Source: Agrypnia vestita
Lineage: Eukaryota > Arthropoda > Insecta > Trichoptera > Phryganeidae
Assembly: GCA_016648135.1 (NCBI GenBank)
Contig: JADDOH010010096.1
Coordinates: 33,046 to 97,045, forward strand
Length of the DNA stretch: 64,000 nt
Direction of reading: 5' to 3'
A model generated the notes under the pieces. The model did not search any database. It saw only the letters and a program-made list of their open reading frames with translations, and had not been told where the DNA came from. Positions 32,963 to 43,239 of the stretch are shown here, one piece after another (within the stretch, counting starts at the first letter, position 1; each line of letters begins with the position of its first letter). The position numbers and the translations under genes were made by a program.

Positions 32963-33157
32963 CATAGGTAGACCTCTTTTCATATAAGAAAGTCAATCGA
33001 ATTAGTGTGTGAAAGCCGTGCGTACGAGGCACATTGTTTCGTTGTGTTGGTGTTTATATCTGTAAACACCAACACGACGAAACAATGTGTGTCGTACGCA
33101 CGGCTTACGCATACTAATACGATTGTCTTTCTTTAATGAAAGTAGGTCTATCTATGG
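32963..33157. repeat. Large palindrome with arms of about 94 bp, centred on a stem-II-like hairpin
   Basis: Left arm 32963-33056, 6-nt loop, right arm 33063-33157. The inner 46 bp of each arm are nearly perfect complements; the outer parts have mismatches and small indels. The centre reads TTTCGTTGTGTTGGTGTTTA, loop TATCTG, then its complement ending CACGACGAAAC, so each strand has a hairpin followed by GAAAC like the stem II plus 3' half of a hammerhead motif, but no CTGANGA. Same design as 44778-44929. Confidence 0.8.
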
Positions 33158-34496
33158 TGTTCAAAGCATCAGTAATTTACTAACGCATAGAAATTTGAAC
33201 TGTGCGAGAATTACGTATCAGGATAGAAGAGACCCATTCTTGCCGAACCTTCTTTTACCCATACCTTCGCAGATAAATGACGTAATTCTTATTTTCCTTC
33301 GTTATGCTCTTGGTATAACATTTTCGTTAATGAAGACACCACAAAACTATCCAACTCCATCTGCTCTGATCTACACTATTCCTGATGGCTTCCTGGTGTG
33401 AGCTTTTCGTTCTTTCACCACCATCAGATCCCACCAACTAGTTGGCAACCTTCCACGGGGACAGTTCCTCGACTTTACTTTGTACCATCATTATTTATTT
33501 GTCAATTTCATTCGTACGTTTTGTGACATGGCCGAAGTGTTTCAGTATGCGCAATCGTACTGTGGAAGAAAAACATTGTCCAACAATTATTTAGCATTTC
33601 ATTTATTATCTCCAATGATGTGATCAAGATATAATAATGATAAAAAACCCAAACGCCTCGGCATTGAAGCAGCCGCCACTGACAAGCTCCCAAAGCGGAG
33701 TTCGCATTGTATCTGAGGTCAAATCTGCCCGGTCTCTTCGGAAAATATTGTCTTTGTCCCGGTTTCTAATAATTCACTTCTCTGTGTTATTATTGCATTA
33801 AAAAAATTCTTTTCACGAAAGATTAACTTTTATATAGCAGTTTTTGTATAAGATGAATAATGAGTATTTATTTTTTCAAGAATCTCTTTTCAATCCGGTC
33901 GTAGATTACGGGTGAGTGGCAACTCTCTAGATATTTACGTTAACAGGCATTGTAAAAATACACGACCCCTTAAAAATATTAACCGTAAAAATTACGTATC
34001 GTATTTATTCACTTTATTATTATATGCAGCTTTAAATAAATCTTTATAATCGCTCGTTCATTTTTTATATATAACCGTTAGGTGGATAAAGCGTATATAG
34101 GGAGTATCAGAAACAGTGGTCCAAATGGAGACTATCGGATTCGGATAAAAAAATATATTATTTTATATTATTAGCGCTTTTTTAAATTTTAAACCCTTTT
34201 TGCCACGAACTATATTTTCTTCAAAAAAGTAAAAACTATTTTTGAAATTAGCCATAAATACAAATCGGATACCAAGCTACACTCTTGCAGTAGCTACACT
34301 ATCATAGCACAGGTGCACCAATTTTTATCACGATAGATTGAGTATTTATGCTACAGCACTCATTTTTCAAAAATCACAAATTTTCGAATAACTTCCGCTT
34401 CGGACGAACCTATTTATTAGAGGCTCAATGGGTTACTAGTGACATCCAGTGATAATTTCCAGTTTTTAAAGTACTTTCTGTATAATAATTATAATG
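33158..34496. other. No recognisable gene
   Basis: A 104-codon frame (33087-33401) starts inside the palindrome's right arm and has no recognisable domain. The rest is AT-rich without features. Confidence 0.35.
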
Positions 34497-34539
34497 ACAG
34501 AATGTTAGTAAAGTTAGTAAAAACTACTACCAGATTTAA

Positions 34540-34581
34540 GGTCTACCGGTTTCAAGACGTACCCGTCTCTTCGTCAGGACC
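34540..34581 (-). ncRNA. Hammerhead-like motif, complete topology
   Basis: Minus strand: stem I GGTC with GACC (4 bp), CTGACGA (complement of 34571-34577), extra A, stem II GAGACG with CGTCTT around GGTA, GAA, A-CCGG-T as stem III, H17 A. All catalytic core bases present. Alternative pairing puts the extra A in stem II and bulges the next G. Confidence 0.65.
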
Positions 34582-34824
34582 AACTTTACACTACTTCATT
34601 CATAACACTATACACCCCAACCATAGTATTGTAAAACTATCACCACTATTGTTCACATGCGTGTTAGTCTTGTCAGAGAAATTGAACTACTGAACAACTC
34701 AGGGATCTAACGAGAGAGAGTGAGAGGGGGCGGGGTCTAAAGTGGGCGTTACCACATCTCTTGTGAACGCTAATGTAGTAGTGTAGTGAATGTAGTAGTG
34801 TAGCGAATGTAGTAGTGTAGTGTT

Positions 34825-34866
34825 GGTCTTGACCAAGAGATGGGTACGTCTCGAAACCGGTAGACC
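34825..34866 (+). ncRNA. Hammerhead-like motif with damaged core
   Basis: Stem I GGTC/GACC, stem II, GAAACCGGTA and H17 A are kept, but the core reads TTGACCA instead of CTGACGA, so cleavage is not expected. Confidence 0.45.
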
Positions 34867-35096
34867 GTAAATCTGGTAGTGGTTTTTACTAAGTTTACTA
34901 ACATTCTGTTATTATGTCTAACCACAAAGTTAATGCTTTAAATATTAATAAAACAATTATAATGATTTATTACGGATCCCTTATTTATTTTACTGATCTG
35001 ATAATTATACATTATAAATATTAATCAATTCTAAGATTGCATTGTACATATCATTGCAAGTGTTGCAAATAAATACTTGATAATTGTTTACCAATA

Positions 35097-35491
35097 ACAG
35101 CAACACATATAGAAAAAAGCATACACAAATTAAAATGTACACAGCGGGCCACGGAAAGGCAGATGCTCGGCGTGAGCCTTCGAGATAAAATCAGAAATGA
35201 AGAAATAAGATGCCGAACAAAACTTGCCGATATTATGGACCGTATTGCGAAACTAAAATGGCAGTGAGCTGGACATATGGCTCGACAGGAAGATACTAGA
35301 TGGGCACCCAGAATCCTACAGTGGAGGCCCTGGACGAAAAATAGAAGCGCCGGAAGACCTCCCAAAAGGTGGTCTGACGACATCGTCCAGCAAGCAGGAA
35401 GAACCTGGATGCAAAAAGGGAGAAACAGAGATGAGTGGAAGACAATGAAAGAGGCCTACATCCAGCAGTGGAGGGAAGAAGGCTAAGGAAG
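35097..35491 (+). mobile_element. 5'-truncated RTE-like element with perfect 15-bp TSD
   Basis: Flanked by AATTGTTTACCAATA at 35082-35096 and 35492-35506. Conceptual product: HKLKCTQRATERQMLGVSL, RDKIRNEEIRCRTKLADIMD, RIAKLKWQ, stop, AGHMARQEDTRWAP, then GRPPKRWSDDIVQQAGRTW and MKEAYIQQWREEG. This is the same RTE tail as 13136-13637, at about 395 bp even shorter. The perfect duplication indicates a recent insertion although the frame already holds a stop. Confidence 0.9.
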
Positions 35492-35638
35492 AATTGTTTA
35501 CCAATAGGTTAATAGGATGTTGGAAAATAAAACTGTAGAAAATAGAAATAAAATTTTAAGACGGTATACCTAATGGAATACGTTTTTTTTTGTCGTTAAA
35601 TGTCATATTACTAATAGGAAAATTCAAGATTATAGGGG

Positions 35639-35867
35639 TGTAATAGATCTGAGGAACGTATGTCGCGACGCCAGAAAGAGACTGCATGACAGAGAGAGAG
35701 AATGTATAAAAAGGCGCGTGAATGTCGAGTCGAGCTCTTTTACTACCATTGTTATCGAGACCGCATCTTACTGTATAAACGATTGTCTAAACCATGTTAC
35801 CGAATAAATACTTACGAGAACAAAGTCTTTACTTGGAGCAACCTCATCCCGAAGTAAGATTATTACA
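35639..35867 (+). mobile_element. Probable solo LTR (229 bp)
   Basis: Starts TGTAATA and ends TATTACA, a 7-bp perfect inverted terminus as in retroviral-type LTRs. Within it a TATA box (TATAAAAAGGCGCG at about 35705) is followed by a start-site region and AATAAATAC at about 35801. The flanks AGGGG and AGGAG (35634-35638, 35868-35872) are a possible 5-bp target duplication with one change. No gag/pol or second LTR in the window. LTR class undetermined. Confidence 0.55.
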
Positions 35868-36298
35868 AGGAGTATAATTCATTTGTTCGGATTTATCAAT
35901 TTTTTACGCACATTCTTTTTACTAGCGGTTTACATGTTAATTGAATAATTTACGCTAAAATCGCAAGCGGCCGGGCTTACAAAAGTCTGCAAATTGTTCC
36001 TTTAAACGCAGCTTTACCGGCTCTTAAGCTGGGAGCATAATTCTGAATCCTGGTTCGCCTACAGGAAACTTTAATTATTTCGAATAAATTAAAGTCTCGC
36101 TCACCTGGGGGACGCGCGAGGAGCACGACGCGCGAGGCGCAATGAAAAACCGGCCAAACGCTATTTAGTTTTTGCCGCTGGTACGTGGATTAAAATCTTA
36201 CCGAAGATCACGTGCCAGACGTATGCTAGTCACATTTGCAGCGCGACGTTAGGAGCGACTATCACGGTTCACTCAGAGTACGTGATACGGGTGATGGT

Positions 36299-36361
36299 TA
36301 CTTGTACATGTATGTTATACATGTACAAGTCACTTGTACATGTTTGTACACTTGTACATGC
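36299..36361. repeat. CTTGTACATG palindrome cluster
   Basis: ACTTGTACATGTA and its complement form a perfect hairpin (36300-36330) followed by two more CTTGTACATG units. Possibly a slippage product. Confidence 0.7.
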
Positions 36362-36999
36362 ATACTACTTTCTAGAGCATGTTTAACCGGTCGTATGCCG
36401 AGAAATTTCGCGCATGATTGCGATTTTGTTGTTTGTGATGGTTATATTCATGTAAAAATCAACAATAATCGCTAAGAAGTTGCAGTTTCTGGTTTCTCAA
36501 TATACAGACTTCAATAATTTCTTATATTTCAATAATTACTTGTACAATAATTACTTATTCATTAATTATGAAAATAAGTAACGAACTTTACTGTCAGAAA
36601 TGTACGCACATGTTTATCGAATAAAACCATGGAAGCAATAACACATAAGACATTGTATTTCAATATTTTCGTTCTAAATATATCAAAAAATATAAAAATA
36701 TTAATTTTAACACTTTTTTTATTTAAAAAGAAAACTTTTTCAACAGATAAATATTACAATTAATGCGCGGTTCAAAGACAGTTGGAATGATTTTTTGTCC
36801 TGTTTGCGCGGCAAAGAGGTTACTTGAGATATGACCAATAATAAGCTTTAAAAACCCTTAAACGCAGGTAAATGGTCTGAATTCGTATACGTGTCTAGGG
36901 AGCGTGAATTTGCGTTCTGGCACCCGACCGGTTAAACCAGAATCACAATTACAGTATCGGAATTTCGTTTTTCGATTTTGATATTATATTAGAACATGC

Positions 37000-37330
37000 A
37001 TGTATGTTCCCTGGTGCTAAGATCTAGAGTCACCGACACACTTTGCCACATTGTTTGGAACCTCATAGAACTTTTGGAAATCTTCTAGAATGTTTGCATC
37101 CAGAACTTACTAGAGCATTATTGAACTTCAGAAACCTTATAGACTCACCTACGCACTCCATCACTCAGTTTGGATAAAATATATATCATATATATATATA
37201 AAGTAACCCGTGTTTCCCTACCCGCAGTATTTTCTCAACAACCAGCCAATACCACCCAACGGTGGTTATGGTGGTAGATAGCCCTTGGTGTCACATCGAA
37301 AGTATGCGAGTTTGGTGGGAGTAGGTGACG
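37000..37330 (+). promoter_or_regulatory. Promoter-like sequence with heat-shock-element-like repeats
   Basis: Several alternating GAA/TTC blocks occur at 37056-37125, the clearest being GGAAATCTTCTAGAATGTTT (nGAAn/nTTCn order with TTCTAGAA as core). A TATA-rich stretch (37172-37203) follows. Such blocks can bind heat-shock factor, but they also occur by chance in AT-rich DNA and in LTRs. A similar TCTAGAA-rich plus TATA layout is at 57995-58330, so both may be diverged LTRs of one family. Confidence 0.3.
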
Positions 37331-38279
37331 AAAACGTGCTTTCTAGCACATTGTTTTGTTATGGGAAGGCCGCAAGTGCTTCAGATCGTTTCGGAATCGG
37401 AATTTTAAAAATCTCAAAAACGAATACAGTTCATGTAAAAAATATATAGTAGAGTAGCGTAAAATAATAATGCAGTATTAGTGTATAATAATTTATAGGT
37501 GTAACAATTTTATTGTTATATAAAGCGTCGGGTTTCGTGTAATTTTCGTATACCGCAATTAATCCAAAATAATATTGCAAATCCCGGATTTAAAATTTTG
37601 CAAACGGTGTCAGAATCCCAGGATTGAATTATTTACTTGGAACTTTTATGTGCATTCGAGCCAAAAACCCAAGTGAAATCGAAAATTATCACACCCGGCA
37701 TGATCACATATCAAGTTTCTCAATCGAGTTTCTTTCTGAGATTGTGGAAAAACCGAAGATGCTAAGTCAGAAATGAAATGTTTATTTTCGCGAATCTATA
37801 TTAACACGAAATACCTGACTTTCTACAGAAAATATATTCCTCGCCTTTTTAACCGATCATTGATTTTCATCAGATCTCGCAAGTCTCACGTACCGAGAGA
37901 AATGTGCTTCCGGAGCTTAAAGATTTCCTTTAGATCCCAAAATAAACTTTACGGGTACTTTTATACTGGACCTGAATAAATAACTTGTTATATTTACAGC
38001 CTCAATATACTGGAGAAATTTTAATAAAATATTATGCAGTCTGGAAATTTTCTTAATGGGAAAGAATTCATTGTTGGCGGAATTCCTCGCTTTTATTGCT
38101 TTTCCTAAATACGGTATTCGAGAGGTAGATTCTGAAGAGGTTGTAACGATATTGGCCTATTCAAATAGACATTGCTGAAAAATTATACGAAAATATCTAT
38201 CTGCTAAAGTTTATAATAAAGAGAAGCTTCACAAACCGTTAAATACTCTATAATTAAATATTTGCCGGATAAATAAGTA

Positions 38280-38560
38280 CGGACGAGCTTTATTATTTTT
38301 ACACGCGGGCGTGTAAAGCAGGCTTTATGTTATTTTGTTTAACGAGATGTCCAATCACAGACGCGGGCGTTAGCACCGAATCTGACCAATGAAACGCGTC
38401 TTTAGAGTTAGACTTGGACCTTTACACGTTGGTTGGAGTCAAAAATGGCGAGAAATATAGACTATATAAGCCATACAAATTCGAGGATCGCCCTTCTTTC
38501 TTCAGCATCAACGTTGGCCGGAGGCTCTTGTGGAGAGAGGACGGAAATACCATCAGAGAG
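38280..38560 (+). promoter_or_regulatory. Promoter-like or LTR-like leader
   Basis: Two CCAAT boxes (about 38353 and 38387), a TATA box ACTATATAAGCC at about 38460 and an initiator-like TTCAGCATC 35-40 bp later lie in the right order. About 260 bp downstream, TGGCGACTGTGAATT (38764) resembles a retroelement primer-binding site. No gag or pol is seen after it. Either a dead LTR element's 5' end or a genuine host promoter. Confidence 0.3.
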
Positions 38561-39106
38561 TCGCAGAGGCAGCAACACTCGAAGATACAGCTAAGCATTT
38601 TCAATATTATTTATTTCTATTGCCTTTTTCGTGTATTCAATTTAGAGCTTTCTGGATCGTAACAATTATTGATATATGCTGTGGATGGTTTTGTTACGTA
38701 TTTTGGGCCTAGTGATAATTATTACTATACGCGCTTCGGATTTAATGTACAAGAATTCGTAATGTGGCGACTGTGAATTATTGCATAACGCTTATGAAAT
38801 ATATAATTCTGTCGCTGTTCATATGTAAAATCATTTAAATTCGATATTCATATATTACCAAAGAGATAAAGGCTTTAAAATGGAATACTTTACTGACGAA
38901 GAGTGTTTCGTGTTCGTTCGTGGGTTTTAAAATTCAGTATAATTATGTATATTCAATGTCGCGAGGTTCGGAATGTGCGAGAGGTTCTTCAGGGCGGATG
39001 TATTCTTATGCTAAAGAATGCTTGTTATCTATACTGGCGATTGAATACACGGATTTCTATATGATTTGTATTGTTTGGAAATAATTGGGATCGGAGTATT
39101 TATGGG

Positions 39107-39733
39107 GTTTTGATATCACGATTGTCAGTGTGATATAAATTCAAATCGTACGAGGAATTTCCCACAAACAATATATTTTAAAAATGTTTCTGGATTTTAT
39201 ATTTATTTTATTGAAACATGAATGTGTGGTTTATTTGAACTCGTTACATGTTTTTACTGCGTCATTGGGCAACCGTTCTAAACACAATTTGTTCCTAACA
39301 AATTCTTATAAGACGTATTTCGAATTGTACATGTTGTATAGAGATAGTTAATTTAGATACGGCCGGTCTTCAGCTGGGGAACACATTTGTGTTTTCTATT
39401 GCGGTTGATTATTTTACTATCGGCCTGTATGCGAAGGAGCTGTGCGTAGCCAATGTCGCGAATGCTGTCTGAACTTGTTTCAACTAGTACGAGAATTTAA
39501 TTATGTGTTTTGATATCACGATTGTAGGCGTGATATAGGTTCAAATCGTACGAGGAATTTCCTACAAACAATATATTTTAAAAATGCATCTGGATTTTAT
39601 ATTTATTTTATTAAAACATGAATGTGTGGTTTATTTGAACTCGTTACATGTTTGTATTGCGTATCATTAGGCAATCGTTGAGAACACGATTTGTTCCTAT
39701 CAAGTTCTTATAAAGACGTGTATCGAATTGTAT
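39107..39733. repeat. Direct duplication of about 225 bp, 400 bp apart
   Basis: 39107-39330 and 39507-39733 are about 85-90% alike by eye (GTTTTGATATCACGATTGT, AATCGTACGAGGAATTTCC, AACATGAATGTGTGGTTTAT, TGAACTCGTTACATGTTT). Small indels and substitutions mark an old duplication. Confidence 0.85.
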
Positions 39734-40144
39734 ATATTCCTTAATTGCGATGGTTATTCATATGACATTGTTTATTCATTCAATATTAGATATTTGAAAT
39801 GTTTTCTAGAACATTATTCACTATTGTGGGCAGTTCGCGGTGTGTTCAGGGGTAGTTAACCTTCGGTCTTCCGTGATCACGTTATTTACTAATATGACAG
39901 ATTGTTTTGTTTTGTTCGTTTAATATAAGTAATATCATATAATTTTTATGAGTTGCCGTAATTATTTATCTATATGATTTTATTATTGAGAGTGATGCAA
40001 CGAATACTACCTTCATGAATACGAATATCAGGCCTACTATTCGGTGAATACGAATGCGAATATTTCCACCAAGGTGGGGGGAGAACGCAAGCATACTTGT
40101 AATTGTATTGTTTATGTCTGCTTGTGGTATCACTATACGGCGTA

Positions 40145-40247
40145 GATGAACTAGTTTGAAAGGGTTTATGTTCTGCATGTGCTCGGCGTAGAGGGAATAG
40201 TTTTCTTGTTTCTAGGATCTAATACAGTTTTACAGGTGCTGATGTTG

Positions 40248-40282
<35 letters not shown>

Positions 40283-40617
40283 AGGAAAACACTATTTTGG
40301 GAATCACTAACTGGATGACAGATATTGCAGCACACATACACACAAGGAGGACGTTATGTTAAATACATGACTGGAAAGTTGTTATTGGAATACACAGGCG
40401 CCACTAGAAGATATGGGCAGTTTGCAGAGAACTTCAACTTCTGTCAGTTAAGGACCTTTTACTATTACTATTCTTTCGCCTTTTTGCATAACCGTGGATG
40501 AACTAGATTGAAGGGGTTTATGTTCTGTATGTGCTCGGCGTAGAGGGAATAGTTTTCTTGTTTCTAGGATCTAATACAGTTTTACAGGCGCTGATATTAA
40601 AATATATATACAAGGGA
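40145..40617. repeat. Direct duplication of about 120-140 bp
   Basis: 40145-40286 and 40498-40617 share GGGTTTATGTTCTG, GTGCTCGGCGTAGAGGGAAT, AGTTTTCTTGTTTCTAGGAT and CTAATACAGTTTTACAGG. A (TA)n run (40250-40280) expands the first copy. Confidence 0.85.
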
Positions 40618-41480
40618 AATGAAGGGCTACACAGGCGCTGGTAATTGCTCAATTTTGGAGAAGTTATATTACTTCGGATCAGGATGCCATCTTAGAAGCA
40701 GACCAACTACAGAACTAAGATAAGAACCTTTGATATTATTTATTCCTGATGTTTTCTTATGTGTATCAAATGGAATGTTCTTGCTATATAATTTGTCATT
40801 GTCACATGGTCACTATTCATTTCATTACGTGGGTTCAGAGTTCGACGGTAACGGACGCGGAAACAAATTAGTACTGATGTCGGGACGTAACGTCGGGATT
40901 ATATCTTAATTATCTTTAGGATAGAAGCGAGGTCATCATACGTGCATTCTGCATTTCAAACGTTTTACTAACATATATAAATACATATTATTGCGTTTTA
41001 CAAATTGAATATGATCGCGGGAAATAGGCATTCCGTCCGGTTATGCAATGTTAACTTCCAACGTAGCATAATGAGATCTTATTACCGGTGCTAGACTCTC
41101 GAGGTTAGTCACGTGATTGTTGTATAAATGGAATAATGAAGGGGATTGAAGAAAGAGATACACTCGCGATACAGATAGTTGTATGTAACTGGGATCAAAT
41201 GACGGGGTGCGTGTTCTCGGTCCAGGGGATGAACGGGACTGCGGGGACACTCTGGGTGGGTCTAAGTAGAATTGCGCAAAGCCTCCACACAGTTAAAATG
41301 TGTTCAGTCAAGCAAAGGTGAAGCATTTCGAATCGGACCAGAGCGTCGTGCCTCAAACACAGCCGGAGGGAAGAAGCCCCTACGTTCTTTCACTCCCCTT
41401 GGCTCGACGAGCTCGGGCTCTGGTTATGAATGTATGTGAATGTAATAACTCCGTACTCAAGGACGAGATAGGACGTTCCT

Positions 41481-41606
41481 CATGAACGAGAAATTATAAG
41501 ATGCAGGTAGCAGTTCGACAGTCAATACTTATGCTCGGGGCCGCTTTAATGAACGAGATCTGTTAGCAGTTTAACAATCAATTTTTATGATCGGGACCGC
41601 ATTCAG
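41481..41606. repeat. Direct duplication of about 60 bp
   Basis: ATGAACGAGA, GCAG(T)T, GACAGTCAATACTTATGCTC and GGGGCCGC at 41482-41545 recur, diverged, at 41550-41606. Confidence 0.6.
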
Positions 41607-41885
41607 GCGCGCGATGGCATTACTAACACCATCATTCTCATCAGTCACCACCTTTTCTAACTTGCTGTATACAGAGACCTTCGGGGTTCTCTCTTCCCGG
41701 CCAGCGAGAAACATATCAGGAACTACACAATCAACTGTAATAATCATGCTGTTTTACCATCATTTAATATCTCTAGTCAATAAGACTACACCGTGGGATC
41801 AATCACATCAACTATATTGGCGATGCTAACATGGCTCTGACTGACGCGCTCAAGGGAGAGTCTTTTCCAGTCACCCAGTTAGTTC

Positions 41886-42137
41886 ATTCAGCCCTTTAAT
41901 CAGCAGTAAACATCATAATAATCCGGCTCATGTAGCCGCAACGTGGGATCCTCATCATAATACACCAGTCAATTTGACTGCCCCGCGGGATAATATACAA
42001 ACCTTAATATCAGACGCGGGATTTCTTCCTGATATGTTTGTCGCCGGGAAGCGAGGACTTCGAGGGATTCCAGCAGGAGCAATAGAGTCTCGGCTTGATC
42101 TTGGTCTGCAGCTTAGTGTGGGAGGTTATGTCTAAAC
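41886..42137 (+). other. Open frame without start, 80-odd codons, unknown
   Basis: Read as AAA CAT CAT from about 41908, this frame has no stop until TAA at 42135-42137. It includes HVAATWDPHHNTPVNLTAPR, LISDAGFLPDMFVAGKRG and IPAGAIESRLDLGLQLSVGG. Composition is protein-like, unlike most frames in the window, and the stretch is GC-richer. No start codon in frame at the beginning; it may be an exon or a gag-like fragment. I do not recognise it. Confidence 0.25.
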
Positions 42138-42169
42138 AGGAGTTAACCACCGGATGCGGCGATGCTCTG

Positions 42170-42240
42170 GGGCCGCATCCAAAATCTAAAATGCCGCATC
42201 CAAAATCCAAAAATAAAATGGGGCATCTAAAATCCACGTT
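42170..42240. repeat. Short tandem repeat of a 20-bp unit
   Basis: GCCGCATCCAAAATCTAAAA, GCCGCATCCAAAATCCAAAA and GGGGCATCTAAAATCCA in series. Confidence 0.75.
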
Positions 42241-42939
42241 TGAACAGAAGTGGTTAGACACTTCTTAAATTTCACTTACAAATCTGTATCTTCCATTCCC
42301 TTAGAATCTCGGGCTGCGATAATGTCAGACAAAGCTTGCCCTGAGCCTCTGTTGCGCCTAGTTGTTATGAATATATGTTTACTCTTTCCACTATATACCA
42401 TGAACAGATAAATCAGGCCTAAGACCACCGATCGCGCCAGTTGTAAGCAAGGTATGTATGTATGTATTCTGGAGAACCCAGCCATTAATTTGCATTTTGA
42501 GTATTGCGTGTGTGTTTAATAAGTATAACCGTGTATTAATCGATCGTCGTTTCGAGTCCGGCTCATGTTGCGCGTTAATAATGTTAGGTTAGTTTCGCCT
42601 CGTATGAATACAATGGCATTTCTTCTGCTACGCTACCAAAAGTACCGGGTAACCGCGTCACATCGAGGAGTCCTAAATTACTATCACTAGACAATTACTG
42701 GCCAAATTATATGTTAGACTAAACGTAAACTTAATTCAATCACGTAAATAAATTTTAAACATAGCTTTGAGCTTGCAAAAGCAGATCTCAAATAATATAT
42801 TAGACTTTTAATAAATGAACTTAAAGTAAAATCGCTTTTAGAACTTTTCTTAAAGCCTCTCTTTTAAACTTTCGATTTAAACTTCTTCAAAAAAAAACTC
42901 CACCCCAAAATACACCCTCTACAAAGACGCAAACGTTAC
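42241..42939. other. No recognisable gene
   Basis: No supported feature apart from a short GTATGTATGTATGTAT run at about 42452. Confidence 0.35.
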
Positions 42940-43040
42940 AACCTGATGATGAGAGGGATTGCTCCTCTCAAAACTATAGTAGTAATTTAATAATTAATAT
43001 TTTGTGTGTGTATTACAAAGTAAAATAGAACATATTTGAA
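42940..43040 (+). repeat. Single arm of the 2.4 kb PLE-like family with hammerhead-like relic
   Basis: CTGATGA (42943-42949), T, GAGAGG...CCTCTC, then AAA in place of GAA, ACTATAGT, A. The following TAGTAATTTAATAATTAATA and GTGTGTGTATTACAAAGTAA match 2510-2565. No inverted partner nearby. Confidence 0.65.
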
Positions 43041-43239
43041 ATTAAAATGTTTCAATGATATTGAATCAATCATGTTTAACTACATTTTTAAGGTTTGCAA
43101 ATTGTCGAAATTAAAATTTAAAAGAAGATTATTAATAATAAATAATCTATTAAAAGTATCCAAATATTTTAATTTATTAATTAATTTATCTTCATCTTGA
43201 TACATGTCATAGGAAAAGGAGCCGCTCATCTCACAAGGA

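Larger units (their letters stand above)
34497..34909. repeat. Inverted pair of PLE-like ends, 85-bp arms
   Basis: Left arm 34497-34581 and right arm 34825-34909 are reverse complements with a few substitutions. Each carries a hammerhead-like motif on the strand that reads outward: minus at 34540-34581, plus at 34825-34866. The outer ends begin ACAGAATGTTAGTAAA. The spacer has GAATGTAGTAGTGTAG repeats at about 34770-34820. Confidence 0.8.
35873..38279. other. No recognisable gene; scattered promoter-like pieces
   Basis: No coding sequence recognised. 35990-36240 is moderately GC-rich. 36299-36361 is palindromic and 37000-37330 promoter-like (separate entries). Open frames 36236-36475 and 37773-37979 have no domains. 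Confidence 0.35.
38561..41480. other. Non-coding region with nested direct duplications
   Basis: Holds two separate duplicated blocks (39107/39507 and 40145/40498, see entries) and no open frame of note. Base composition is less AT-rich than its neighbours. Possibly the non-coding body of a large retroelement derivative or a non-coding transcript; the sequence does not settle it. Confidence 0.35.

Noticed and set aside
39990..40090. Second hAT-like element starting GTGATGCAACGAATA
   Set aside because: Only one end is visible; no matching inverted end or target duplication found within 3 kb.
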